NCBI GenBank assembly: GCA_009809945.1
Contig: WTPW01000637.1
Location: 4,013 to 68,012 of the forward strand
Direction: 5' to 3'
DNA from: Gigaspora margarita
Taxonomy: Eukaryota > Glomeromycota > Glomeromycetes > Diversisporales > Gigasporaceae
Length of the DNA stretch: 64,000 nt
Under the pieces are notes generated by a model, which worked only from the letters and a program-made list of their open reading frames with translations, was not told the origin of the DNA and made no database searches. The translations under genes and the position numbers were made by a program. Shown here one piece after another: positions 1-11,965 of the stretch. Positions within the stretch are counted from its first letter, which is position 1, and every line of letters starts with the position of its first letter.

Positions 1-244
1 TTTAGTAAATGCATTCCTGATTTTTAATTTATATTTTTATGTAATCGAGTCAATACAATACATATGCTAATGTAATAATTGAAAATTAAGGGGATTATTA
101 ATTAAAGTTTTATTATTAAAATTTTTACGCTTTTTGTCTCATTGTCTAATTGAATTTTATTTTAAATGTTTTCGAAATATTTTGAAATATTTGAAATATA
201 TTTATATTTAGCAAATTTTGGTAATATTATTCAAAAGTTATCAT

Positions 245-535
245 TCAAAGCCACGATGATTTCAAATGCACTGGGAATGTGATCATTTGAAACTGCGTTG
301 AGTTCAAATGAATAGGTGCATTTGAACCACAAATGGGATCGTTTGATCCCGGATTGGATCATTTTAATCCCAAGTTGGAACTCGAAATGATATTATTTGA
401 ACGGGTTGAGGGCTCAAATGAACCAGAAATGGTATTATTTGAACATGGGTTGATTCAAATGACCCAGAATTGGATCTTTGGTCCTGGGTTGATTCAAATG
501 CACCCGGAACATGATCATTTGTTTCAGAAGATGGC
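245..535. repeat. degenerate TTTGAA/ATTGGATC minisatellite
   Basis: About ten imperfect units built from blocks such as ATCATTTGAA, TCAAATGAACC and GGGTTGATTCAAATG follow one another. Units vary in length and spacing, so this is an old tandem array. The frame open across it encodes only this repeat and is not a credible gene. Confidence 0.5.
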
Positions 536-599
536 AGATTATCAGAAATTAAATATGGAAAGTATTGATAGGATCACTGTTTTGTAGGTCTACAGTACA

Positions 600-760
600 T
601 TATTTAGAAATTATTTTGTGTTTTCGAATATTACTTAATATTTTCACAATATTTCGAAATTTATATTTCGAAATATTTCGAAATCGAAATATTTCGAAAT
701 TATTTTCGAAATATTTCGAAAGATATTGCATATCGCAATTTCTTTCGAAATATTTCGCAC
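600..760. repeat. CGAAATATTTCGAAAT palindromic simple repeat
   Basis: The self-complementary motif CGAAATATTTCG recurs several times with small variations. It could form hairpins. No gene is seen in 1-895. Confidence 0.6.
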
Positions 761-896
761 ATATAAATTTGCTGATGCAAGTTGCTATTGATACTAAAGC
801 TCAATTATATGCTACAACTACTTTTCAATTATAATTAATTATCACTTTGCTCTATAAACTATTAATACCTTGTTATATCCAAATTGATTATTATCA

Positions 897-1085
897 AAAT
901 GTGGTTAAATTGCTAAAAATAAAATATGACATGTATAAAATCTTAGTAATTTACCAAAATATTCAATTATGACCCTTTTTAAAATTAATTTCAATTTGCT
1001 AAAATTAAAATTTGAACCTTAGATCAAAATTGAATCAATTTGCTAAAAAAAAAATATGACATATATCAGAAATGTCTGGGGTCCT
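897..1085. mobile_element. right-end fragment of an AGGAC-family DNA element
   Basis: This stretch matches the last 190 bp or so of the complete element at 22730-23440, including repeated AATTTGCTAAAA blocks and the end ATGTCTGGGGTCCT. The other end is missing, and the right end abuts a foldback element at 1086. Confidence 0.6.
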
Positions 1086-2150
1086 TATATAGTAAAGTCC
1101 AAATTCTCTATGCAAATTGATTATTATTACTCAAGTAAACTTAGTTGAAAGATTAAAATACACATATATTAAAAGTTTTAACAAAATTAGAGAACATTTT
1201 ATTATTTGACTTTAACTTTCATATTTGACAAAAAAATTAAAATTTTTTAAAAAATATATTTAACAAATGTAAAAATTAAAAGCTAAATAATAAAAACTTC
1301 TCCAATTTGTATAAAAATTTAAAAAAATATGTCTCCTGAACATATTTATATAAGTGTTTATTTATGATCGATTTACATAGTAAAATTTAGACTTTACTAT
1401 TTAGTGACTACTTGTGATACTAAAAAACCTCTTTTTATTAAACCAGAAATTGGTTTATTTTGAACCAATTTCTGGTTAAAATGAAACCAAAGTGGTTCAA
1501 TTTGAACCAAATTCTGGTTCAAACCAATCCAAAGTTATTCAAATTGAACAACTTCAGGTTCATTTGAATCAGAACTTAGTTCAAATTAAGCTATTTTGGT
1601 TTCATTTTAACTAGAACTTGGTTTAATAGAAAGAGAATTTTTAGTAATCACAAGTAGTTGCTACATAGTAAAGTCTAAATTTTATATAAATCAATTATAA
1701 GTGCTTAAGTATATATATTTAGAAGATCTAAATACATATTCTACTAAATTTTTATACAAATTGAAGAAGTTTTTTTTTTATTTAGCTTTTAATTTTTACA
1801 TTTATTAAATATATTTTTTTAAAAAAATTTTAATTTTTTAGTCAAAAAATAAAATGTTCTCCAATTTTGCTAAACTTTTATTGTTGTGTATTTTGATTTT
1901 TCAAATAAGTTTACTTTATATAAAATTTGAACTTTATTATATAGCAACTATTGTCAATTATGGGGTAGCTTATTTTGTAGTTTAATTTGAATCTAATTCA
2001 GGTTCAAATTTTAATTGGCTATTATTGTTAAATGGATTATATGACCATGATTTCATATAATTTAATCATTAATCAAAAGCAAAAATATAAAATCACATAA
2101 TTTTTGTTTATATTATGCTATACATAACTAGGTCAAAAGAATTAGAGGCT
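1086..2150. mobile_element. foldback element, family A, copy 1
   Basis: The sequence is an imperfect palindrome centred near 1535. The arms read ATAGTAAAGTCCAAATT inward and return as the complement near 1930. The centre holds ACTTCAGGTT and its complement, also found at the centre of the copy near 4122. Repeated GGTTCAAATTGAACC blocks lie beside the centre. The left arm appears cut short at 1086. No coding potential is seen. Confidence 0.65.
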
Positions 2151-2600
2151 GAGCTAGAAGTAGTATTAGCAAAAATAGGAGGTGAAAATAGCAATTCTCT
2201 ATATTTATTATTATATTTTAACTTCTTGTTATAGACAATGCAATTGTGATTATTTGTTTTTTATTGGCTTAGTTAATTTTTTTAATATATAGCATATTAA
2301 GAAATTGAAGTTAATAATGAAGATAGTTGCTCAAATATGGAATAGAATACATATAATAACAGTATATTACTTGAAAATAATGTTCAAATTTATTGTTTTA
2401 TATAAGAAAATTTCTTAATTTTATTAGGTGTATATATATATATCCTAATTTATTGATTTATGAATTTGTTTAATATATAAATTATATAAATGAAAAATTA
2501 GTATAGCTTATAAGAGTAACTTTAGAGTTAAAAAAGGTTATAGTTTATATTAAAATTTTGCAGAAAATATTTTTTAAAAGCCCCAAAAGCTATTATATAA
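2150..2600. other. AT-rich intergenic DNA
   Basis: I see no gene or clear repeat here apart from short TA runs near 2430. Confidence 0.5.
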
Positions 2601-5110
2601 TCAAATATTAAGATATATGTATATAAATATTATATGTCACTTCACAATTTTTGTCAATTTTAAATTAACACATGTTAATTTTTATTTTTTTTTTTTTATA
2701 TCAAAGTTTCCGCTTTGGAGAAAGATATTTTATTCAAGTAATCAGATTACGGGTACCTCCAGAGGCACCCTGATATTTGTTACATAAATGAGAGTACAAC
2801 TAGCCACATGTACAACTTTTAGTTGTTTAATTTAAGTAGTCTGCCTGAAGGTTCTACACTAGTTGCCATACCTGCAACCCAACTAAGAGGTTACCTATTT
2901 AAACCCTCTGGTCCCTGCTTCTCCTGCCAATTCTTTTTGTATCACTGATACAGTCCTCTGTTATATAAAGCAGTCAAGATCAGTTCCAAATGCTTACAGA
3001 ATCTACTTAGAACTACTTTATTCTTGCAGGACACTTGGTAAAGTGGTTCCTGTCCCATGCAAGTATCACCTATACTTTGGTAACTTATGCATCTACTTAG
3101 GCAGACTACTTTAGTCCAGGTGTTATCTAAACTGCTACCATTACCTACTTCTGCCCTTGCAAGGTTCACTCTGATCGCAGTATCCACCTTACTATCCTAC
3201 CGGTCCTTATACTGAATTCACAAACTTCCAAACTAGTTAGCTCAGAAGAGTTGATATGGCTTTCTTTTCTTGGTATTTACTGCTAGAACATAGGTTCTTT
3301 TCCTTAGTATGACTCTAATAGCCAGGTTGGTAGACCCCCTTATTGAGAGTCTTGTTGTTCGATTCTTCAGCTCTGGTTTCTGATATTCCAGCTTTGGTAG
3401 TACTATCAAAGATCTTTGCTATTCTTACTCAAAACTTGCCAGATGGGTTTTTATTTCTTTGGTTTCTTGGATTTTGTGCACCCAGGAGATCCTATTCAGA
3501 TGGTATACCAAAGACTACAGGTAATGTACCCAACTGATCAATGAGAAACAGTTACCAAAACACAGATCTATTTTTCAAAGCATTGCTAGTAGGATTTGAA
3601 CCCTAGATCTGCTGCTTGAGAGGTGACTATTTACTAACTTCCCTAGGTTGCCACACTCTCAACACATGTTAATTTAAAATTGCAATTTGACATATATCAA
3701 ATACCAATTGGTATTTTCATCTCAGATTTGACCCTTCTGACCTAGTTATGTGTAATATAATACAAACAAAGATCACATAACTTTTGGATTCTTGTACTTT
3801 GACCAATGTACAAAGCCAGATTATATAATTTGTACAATAATAATAGCCAATCAAATTTTGAACCCAAAGTAGATTCAAATTAAACTACAAAATTAGCTAC
3901 CACGATTGACAATAGTTGCTACATAGTAAAGTCCAAATTTTTCTATGTAAATCAATTATTATCACTTAAGTAAACTTATTTGGAAGATCAAAATAAACAT
4001 ACAACTTGTGATTGCTAAAAACTGCTTTCTATTGAACTAGAAATTAAACCAAGTTCTGGTTAAAATAAACTCAAAGTAGCTCTATTTGAACCAAGCCCTA
4101 GTTCAAACAACCTGAAGTTGTTCAATTTGAACAACTTCAGGTTTGTTTAAAGCAGGACTTGGTTTAAATTGAGCCACTTTGAGTTCATTTTAATCAGAAC
4201 TTTGCTCAATTTCTGGTTCAATAGAAAGAGGTTTTTAGCAATTGCAAGTAGTCACTACATAGTAAAGTTTAAATTTTACTATACAAATTGCTATAAGCAC
4301 TTAAGTAAATATGTTTAGATGATCAAAATGTATATTTTACCAAATTTTTATACAAATCGAAAAACTTATTATTATTTAGCTTTTAATTTTTATATTCATT
4401 GAGTATATTTTTTAAAAAAATTTAAATTTTTTTGTCGAATATAAAAGTTAAAAGTCAAATAATAAAATCTTTTCCAATATTGCTAAAAATTTTACTGTAC
4501 ATAAATTTTGATCTTTCAAATAAGTTTACTTAAGGATAATAATCGATTTATATAGTAGAATTTGGACTTTATTATGTAGCAACTATTGTTGATTGTGGTA
4601 GCTTATTTGTAGTTTAATTTGAACCTACTTTGGGTTCAAATTTTGATAAGCTATTGTTGTTGTACAGATCACATGATCTGGCTTTGCACATTAGTCAAAG
4701 TGCAAGAATCCAAAAGTTATGTGATCTCTGTTTGTACTATATTACACATGACTGGGTCGGAAGGGTCAGATCTAGTGTGAAAATACCAATTGTTATTTGA
4801 CATATATCAAACAGTAAAAAAAATTTGATGTGCACATGTGCACTCCAAACATAAATTTTTTTTGCATATAAAAACAATTTACATACATGCATTAGCAAAA
4901 CATATAAAATGTGCAGTATGCACGCATGATTTTTTTAATACAGTCAAACATAATGTGTACTTAGTGCACTAATTAAAAGCTGAATTATTGTCATTAATAA
5001 CAAATTGCAATCTTTAAATCATTTTAAATTGATATATATTAATTTAAAATTAACAAGAATTGTGAATTGATACACAACATATACATATAATATACAAATA
5101 ATAAAGCTGA
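2600..5110. mobile_element. foldback element, family A, copy 2 (interrupted)
   Basis: A long inverted repeat is centred near 4122 (GAAGTTGTTCAATTTGAACAA). The left arm runs back through TTTGACATATATCAAA near 3690, is split by the SINE at 2682-3660, and resumes near 2600. The right arm runs to about 5110 and has an insertion of about 180 bp near 4815-4997. Arm fragments such as GATCACATAACTTTTGGATT are shared by both arms. The inner left arm lacks about 240 bp present on the right. Arm divergence argues against an assembly artefact. Confidence 0.65.
2667..3675 (-). mobile_element. tRNA-derived SINE with 15-bp target duplications
   Basis: A 979-bp insert (2682-3660) is flanked by identical AACACATGTTAATTT at 2667-2681 and 3661-3675. 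It begins with a T run (2684-2697), so the element lies on the minus strand with a poly(A) tail. At its far end the minus strand shows a tRNA-like head with a clear polymerase III B box (GGGTTCAAATCC, near 3600) and an approximate A box (TGGCAACCTAGGG, near 3650). A block at about 2797-2915 matches the SINE at 44396-45060. It is richer in G+C than its surroundings. The frame at 3343-3537 is not treated as a gene. Confidence 0.8.
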
Positions 5111-5496
5111 ACAGTCACAAATTTCAGGAGATAAAATAATTTATTTTCTATTATATTTTTAATGTATAGCTAGCAATAAGAATATTATAGTCTGACAAAA
5201 ACTATAATCTGACCCAGTCTTCTTAACTGGTCAGGCAGTCCCAGGTTCATAAATTAAAACTAGTTTAAGTAAGTCAGTTCTATATTAAGAACATCAGTAA
5301 TTATACAATCAAATAGATGCAGGTGATCAATTGCATATAGTACCCTAAAATAAAGCATAAGATATTTTGCATTTAATAAGATTTAATATAAAAATATAAA
5401 CAAATTTACAATTAATAAAATAGTATTTAAGAACAATAACTTAAATTGTGCAATTTTTATTATCTATTACTTGCTAAATTAAGTAATTAAAGAATA
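5110..5496. other. AT-rich DNA, nothing recognised
   Basis: No gene, tandem array or inverted repeat is evident in this stretch. Confidence 0.5.
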
Positions 5497-5812
5497 CCAT
5501 ATATTTCTGAAAATAAGCTACTCCAAAAATAAGCTACCCGCCTGATTTTTTTCAAAAATCTCAAAAAATGTGTTAGCAGTTTCTACATATAAAGTCCAAA
5601 TTTTACTAAATAAATCTCAAAAGTGCTATTTAGTAAACTTATTAAGGACATTAAAATACACTTACAATAAAAATTTCACGTCATTTGGTCAACTTTTTAT
5701 TAGTACATTTTTCAATTTTTCAAAAAATTCAACAATTTAAAAATAAGCAACTCTACGTTTTTTTGTGTAATTTTTGGCCCAAAAAAGGTAGCTTATTTTC
5801 AGGAATATATGG
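5497..5812. mobile_element. MITE with CCATAT...AATAAGC ends and TA target
   Basis: The left end CCATATATTTCTGAAAATAA returns as the complement at the right end, ending TTATTTTCAGGAATATATGG. Both ends are flanked by TA (5495-5496 and 5813-5814), as expected for Tc1/mariner-type insertion. There is no coding capacity. A related degraded copy lies at 33336-33467. Confidence 0.7.
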
Positions 5813-5814
5813 TA

Positions 5815-7496
5815 ATAAAAGTTTGAAATTCTAATTTAAATTACAGGTTTTTAACAATTTTAAGCAAGAAATTCACAAAATTAGAAATTTTAATAACTAT
5901 TTTAATTACTATATAGTACCTTTTCCAATTTGATTTTTATATAAAAAATAGCAAAATTCAGTTTAAGCTTCTTAGAAAAGAAACTTAAAACACCTTTATT
6001 TAAATTTTTAATTTTTTTGGAATAATATATATAATTTAAATTTATTAGACTTCTTTAAAATAAAAAAAAGCTCATTATTGCTCAACTTATTTGAATTCTC
6101 CTATTTAGAAATCTAAACTAATACTATATTTCTTATTATATTTTTTATGAATATTTTTAATACAAAAAAAGTTATTTCAATGATCAACAAAAAAAATAAT
6201 TATTACAATTTAGTTTTTAGAAAGTTGTTTTTATATTTTTAATTTTAAATAATTAATTTAAAACATATCTTGATATTTTCTTGTAAAAAAAGGCTCCTTA
6301 AATAAGATAATCAAAAAAAGCAATTATACATGCATTAGTTGTAATCAGAATTAAAATAAAACAAAAAAATTAAAAATTCACTTAGTTTAGTGGTTTTAAA
6401 GCTTTTAATAAACAAAAAAAGCATATATTTTAATATAATATATAAATCTTACTTCTTTTATATTTTAAAAAAAAAAACAAAAATTGTAAACTAATAATTT
6501 TTTTGAAAACTATAGTAAAGAGTTTAACAATTTTGGTATATTTTAAAATTAATACAACTGGTCACTTCAAAAAACCTGTATACATATAGTATAATCAGGT
6601 TTTTTTTTACAAAAAACTAGAATTTTATCTTTATAAAGACATCTAGACAAGCACAATATTAATGCACTAACAAGATATCAAACTATATTTAACTTTCTAA
6701 AACTAACTTGTATCCTTTAAACTGTTTAGCAGACAAATTTGTTTGCTAAAATTTTTTTGACCAATTTTTGTACAATTGCCCTAAATGTTATTAAAATGCA
6801 TTCCATATTCTCTAAGCTAGAATAAAAGTAATAAAAGTACATAATATGCTAGATGTCATGTAGTTTTTATCTTGCAAAACTTTCTTAACACTGCCCAAAA
6901 ATCAACTAAATAGGATTGATTATTATATAGTCTTTATAATCAAATTTAAAAGTAAAAAAAGTACTATCATGTAACAATTATTGAAGATTTTTACAATTAT
7001 CACATAGAGGTACCTTTTATAATATAAAATTAAAATTGGTCAAAGATTTTTTAAAACCAACTTCACAAAAGCTAATTTTTTGGGCAATGTGAAGAAGATA
7101 ATGTGACTCAAAAGTTCAGATAAAATGGTATAATTTATAGCTATTGTATGAACCTATAACTTTTATTTGAATTATTTTAAGTATGCTATACTATAGCAAT
7201 TGATTGTAATGTGTAGTTTGAGCCTTTGGGAGTCATTATAATTGGTTAGAATAAAAATCTTTATAAATTTTTTTTTAAAATTCTACTTTATCCAATTATT
7301 TTAGCAGACAAATTTATCTATTAAAATGGATAGTTTAAGATAATAACAATAAGCAAAAAATAAATAAATAAATAAAAAATTAATTATCTGAATTACTGCA
7401 AATTAGCAACTGTTTACTATTGTAAAAAATAAATATTTTAATAAATTCATTAATTTTCTTGACTACTAATATGTAATACCAATATGACAAACTGCT
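5815..7496. other. AT-rich DNA without recognised features
   Basis: About 1.7 kb of DNA with many A and T runs. Frames are short and low in complexity on both strands. I found no conserved motif. Confidence 0.5.
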
Positions 7497-7504
7497 AAAA
7501 AAAT

Positions 7505-7796
7505 AGGATCCAGACATTTCTTATAGGTTATAACTGGATTTTGGCTAATTTTGGCCCAATTTGCTAAAAATGACAAAATATATTTGTTTAAATAACTTTT
7601 GATCTAGCAATCAGAATTGAATGAACTTTTTTTTGTTAGATGCGCCTCACTTAGGCTTCATTGTAAAAAAAGTTTATTCAAATTGGACTACTAGATGCCA
7701 AGGTAATTGCCAAAAACTTTTTTTTTGCTTCTCAAATTTCAGGGGGTTTTGCTAAAAAAATTAAGTATGACCTCTGTACTAGATGCCCAGGGTCCT
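7505..7796. mobile_element. AGGAC-family MITE
   Basis: This 292-bp element starts AGGATCCAGACATTTCTTAT and ends with the matching inverted end ATGCCCAGGGTCCT. The flanks AAAAAAAT and AAAAAATA fit an imperfect 8-bp duplication in an A run. It aligns along its length with the element at 26364-27930 and preserves the empty version of the site into which the Tc1/mariner copy inserted there. Confidence 0.75.
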
Positions 7797-9700
7797 AAAA
7801 AATAATTTAGATAATTTGATAGTAAACAAAGTAAATTAGTTAATGATATTATTAGAATTACTGAAAAGGTTTCTTTAACTACTAACATATGAACATCTCA
7901 AAATTTTGAAACATTTCTTGGCATTACTCTTTACTTTATTGGTGTAATTAAAAATATGCCATTTTCTTTTAGATATCATTTTATTTAATAATAGATATAT
8001 AGGTACAAATATAGCAAATATTATTAATAATCTTCTTAATAATTTTAATCTTAAAGATAAAATGTTAGCATTTACTATAAATAATGAATTTGCAATAATT
8101 GCTTATAAAAGATTAATTGTATACAAATTGCAATATAAGCTTNATAATATTAAATTTTTATATTATTATTAAACAGCTTATATGCTTAATTTGGCTACAA
8201 AACAAAAACTTGAAATAGTTGATCCTGCTATAGAAAAAGTTTGAACCTTAATACTAAAAATCAAAGTATCTACTTGTTTTAGTAGTGTTTTGTATAGATT
8301 ATGCTAGTTTAAAAGAATTCAATATTTTAAACCTGAACTAAATGTAGAGACATAATAAAATTCTACATATTACATATTACAAAAAATGCAAAAAATAAAA
8401 ATCACCCTTGATTTACTTGTTATAAATCATTTACTTATCTTTTACTATATCTGAATGCTAATAAATAGCAAAAATTGTAAGTATATTATATAAATGCACA
8501 AAAAGAAAACTGTAATTTTTCAAATTATAGATTTTTTTTATTTGTTATAAAATTAAAAAATATAATAATAAAAAATTCATTAAAAAGAGCAATTTTTACA
8601 AATTAACAATTAATTAATATCAATTTTAGGATGTATTTACTTTGTTAAAACCAATAAAAGTAGGCACAAAATTGCTTTTTGCAATATCATATCCAACTAT
8701 AGGTGATATATATTTGTGTTTTTGAGCATTCAAAAATTTTAGATTTGTATATTGGTCAAGAAGAATTTTTTTAGAATATAGTTGCTATATTAATTTATCA
8801 AAAGTTAAAAGAAATTTGGAACATAATAAATAAAGGTAGCAATCATTTTATCAACAATCATTTTACAGACACCCCATTTTATCAACAAATTATTCACTAA
8901 CAAGTTCATTTTACTGACAGTTCATTTTACTAAAACTTATTTCATTAACAAAGTAATTCTGGTCATTTTCATTAGGGTTAGAGTAGAATTAGAATAAAAT
9001 TAGGGTTAAGGTTATTGTGCTTTATAGAAAAAAACTTGTTAGTAAAATAAGCTTCAGTAAAATAAACTGTTGGTAAAATGAACTTGTTAGTGAATAATTT
9101 GTTAATGAAATAGAGTGTCTGTGAAGTAATTTTTAGTAAAATAATACAGATTCATAAATAGGTCCTTTGTTATCATTATCATTTTTGACCCTTATACCAA
9201 ATTGAAAATATTTAATAGAACCAAAATTACTAATATTAAAAATGTAGTTCAAGAAATTATAAATTAATATAATATTAACAAACTTTGTTCACCTCTAACA
9301 ATACTAAGCTAAAAAATTTTTTGAAATTTGCAAAAAAAATCAGAAATAGAAGAATCTAATTATATGATTAGTCAACTACTAATACTAGTGAATTAGATTG
9401 TTATTTAATATTAGAACCTATTGAAGAAAATACAGACACTCTGAATTGTTAGAAAGTAAATAAAAGAACTTACTCTATTCTCTCAAAACTTGTATCTGAC
9501 TATTTGAGTGTTCAAGCAACTAGTATTGTTTGCAAGCAGGGCTTCTCTCTAGTTAGTAATACCATCTAAAGAACTTGCAATCATCTTTATTTTGAAACCA
9601 CAAGAGCATATTTCTGTATTAAAAACTGAATTAGTAGTAGTGAATGGATTCAAGATCACATTGTTATAGGTACTTTTTCTGGAATAAAAACAATTTTTGA
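7797..9700 (+). pseudogene. decayed hAT transposase
   Basis: Translated pieces in shifting frames match the order of a hAT (zf-BED, RICESLEEPER-like) transposase: an ITEKVSLTT segment near 7860, LGITLYFIGV near 7920, a stretch around IANIINNLLNNFNL near 8010, NLATKQKLEIVDPAIEKV near 8190, an ETR-NSTYYMLQKMQK segment near 8350, and the C-terminal dimerisation region around YPILSKLVSDYLSVQ-like residues at 9440-9560. Many stops and frame changes make it non-functional. A MITE at 8844-9143 splits the protein between its LDP motif and upstream residues. The N-terminal zinc finger is not seen. The family call rests on my recall of motifs. Confidence 0.75.
8844..9143. mobile_element. inverted-repeat MITE with telomere-like core
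   Basis: Arms of about 110 bp, rich in CATTTTACTAACAA-type words, are inverted around a core holding ATTAGGGTTAGAG and TTAGGGTTAAGG. The element interrupts the hAT transposase remnant, whose reading resumes at about 9150. I could not define a target duplication. Confidence 0.65.
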
Positions 9701-9846
9701 GATGCAACAGGACTTTTCTTGACTATACAACATAGCAAACTTGATTGAGAAGAATTATTTACTGTAAAACATTATAATGTTAATCATTCGAACATTGGAG
9801 TTTAAAGCAGATCTTACTGTTATCAATCAAAGGAATGATTAATTAC

Positions 9847-11345
9847 CTTTGTACATTTTTCATAATACGTATTTATAACCAGTAACAAAGGTGAATCGTT
9901 GGGAATAGTCATTGAAATAAGTTCAATTGTATTTGCAATAAGCTTTATGGTAAAGACAAAAGCAAATAATAAGCATGAGGGCTATTTATAAAAAATTAAT
10001 TAATTAGGTAATCATGAATTCTACCTTTTGCCTGTGAAAATTGCACAAAAAGTATTGCCCATCTACGCGAGCTAAATCTTCAAATTTTTCTTATGAAATC
10101 GAACGAAAATGTATTCATTATTTATGATCATACAATATATCCAAAATTACCAAGATAACCACAAATTTTTTAACGTTTAGCAATTGATGGGATGAACAAA
10201 GAGTTCTACCATAGATTGCAATCCTGCCATCTTTTGCTCATTAGATAATTATGTGAATGTATATAATAGCGTAGTAAATAGGATTTACCTCCAAATCCTT
10301 ATGTTACCATCCATCGCTTGATGTAAAATTTTAAATACGAGTCTTGAATTTTGAATTAATGAAGTGCGCAAAATTTTATTATATTTAAAAAATAAATTTA
10401 CATATGAAAATTATTGACTCTTCCCAACTACTTACGCTATCACTTCGCCAACAGCGTTTTCAGTACCAAACCGGCCAGCTCGTCCAGCGATTTGCTTGAT
10501 CTTAGGAATAGGGATATATTGTACACCTATTCCATCATACTTTTTTACGGGTTCGAATACTATTCGTTTAATATTTCTAAATGTAACATATATTCAATAG
10601 AATGTCATACATAACAAAGATATAAGAATTGAAATGAAATGAAAAAAGTGTTACCTAATCTAAGATCGCTTAATTGTTTCAATGTTAAATCTTTGTTTAT
10701 CTTTATCAGACATGAAATTCATGAAATATTCCAAACCCGTTTAACATGTCTTCATATCCAGTATATTTATCATCGATAGAATCGTTACATAAAAAATTTG
10801 ACTATTTTAATAAAAAAAAATTAGTAATTTTGTATATCTTAACAAGGTTAAAGTTATTACTTGATAAATGTCAGAAAATTTTCCAATAAGGTAAGAATGA
10901 TTAGGCGCATATTACAGGCACATGGCCATTGCCCAGTAAAAATGGACCTAACCCGGCTAACTGTCCCTTGTACAAATCCCTGAGAACCGGGATAGGCAAG
11001 GAGTATCCTTCTCCAAACCCATATATTATACCTTGCACAATGAGAACCGATTCTCATTTACTAAGGTAGATTCATCATAATAACAGAAGTAGTATAGGAA
11101 AAAAATAATCAATATCTTACCTTTCCGTCCAATTTTGATACGAATTCTCTTATCTCTTCTAAAGTTTTAGAATCTTCCTTTATTTTCTGAATTATTTTAA
11201 AAAAACACTGATTGTAAACCTCTTTTTTTGATGTTGGATAATTACTCAAAATCCAATTTTTATAATGTTCAAAAAGTATAGAAATATCTGGAATATAGCC
11301 ACTTCGAATTTTTTGCGCCATCAGGAACAGGAATAAGTTTTTCAC
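9847..11345 (-). pseudogene. suv3: SUV3-like mitochondrial RNA helicase gene lacking motor exons
   Basis: SUV3 is a mitochondrial ATP-dependent RNA helicase acting in RNA turnover. Minus-strand exons with GT-AG borders are readable: 10655-10801 ends in KQLSDLRL (the family has ISDLRL before its Walker A exon); 10436-10576 encodes NIKRIVF and IKQIAGRAGRFG; 10308-10342 continues in phase as LVFKILHQAMD; 10025-10089 encodes KFEDLARVDGQYFLCN; 9847-9942 encodes a further C-terminal piece with NDSPLLLVINTY. 11109-11345 probably holds N-terminal sequence with a donor after KLDGK. Between ISDLRL and NIKRIVF the family has several hundred residues with the ATP-binding motifs. Here only about 80 bp remain, and the flanking phases do not match. 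An upstream stop also breaks the 10655-10801 exon. It is most likely an internally deleted pseudogene. Confidence 0.65.
10890..11057 (-). other. G+C-richer patch with open minus-strand frame inside the SUV3 locus
   Basis: About 165 bp is clearly less AT-rich than its surroundings and is open in two minus-strand frames, one reading GFGEGYSLPIPVLRDLYKG. It does not resemble SUV3, and I do not recognise it. It may be an inserted repeat or a captured exon. Confidence 0.3.
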
Positions 11346-11695
11346 TTGACAATTTCCTTACAAAGGAAGAAATTAAATAAGTTATACAATAAATATCAAA
11401 TCTATATATATACTGTATTAATTTCAGTGATTAAATTTGAAAGTATTACAATAGGTCCCACCTTTAATTTACAGTCAATTAAATTTCTTCTTTCCAATAG
11501 AAAAAAGTTCGAACCCAAAATTTTTTGACTTCTCAAACACAAAAAATCTTCGTAATCAAGGTTTAATTCTTGATTTCTTAGTGTTAGGCAAAAGTAAGAA
11601 TCATAAATTGTGAGCTTTAATAGCTTCTCAATATAAAATAAAAGTTTTATTGAGAAATTAAACTATTATTAAAATAATTTAAAAGATTTTTTTTA

Positions 11696-11965
11696 TTAAA
11701 CAACATATCCCACCCTCATTAAACGCAGATTGCAGTCACCTTTTTCAATCTTATTGTCTTTCACTTTCTTCACGAATTGTCTCATCACAGTACGATATTT
11801 CATTATTTGCTCACCCATTTCAGTGCTTTGACGTCTAACCTTCTTTGAATTTTGGAAATTGGACAATAACTCCTTTAAAATACTTTCAAATATTTTATGT
11901 CCAAAAATGATACGATTCAATTTATTTAATTTGGAATCATTAGAACGTGTTGAGAAATTATTTTT
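11696..11965 (-). CDS. unassigned exon-like frame upstream of the SUV3 remnant
   Basis: A minus-strand frame opens near 11965 without an early ATG and reads NNFSTRSND, then a basic, helical-looking segment ending RLMRVGYVV and a stop at 11696. FSTR is typical near the end of mitochondrial presequences, so this could be the first exon of the SUV3-like gene. A possible donor is GAG|GTGGG near 11712. I recognise no domain, and it may be unrelated. Confidence 0.3.
   Translation of the reverse strand, partial: KNNFSTRSNDSKLNKLNRIIFGHKIFESILKELLSNFQNSKKVRRQSTEMGEQIMKYRTVMRQFVKKVKDNKIEKGDCNLRLMRVGYVV

Noticed and set aside
333-834. Small protein-coding genes
   Set aside because: The frames are made of the TTTGAA minisatellite and CGAAATATTT repeats and have no protein-like composition.
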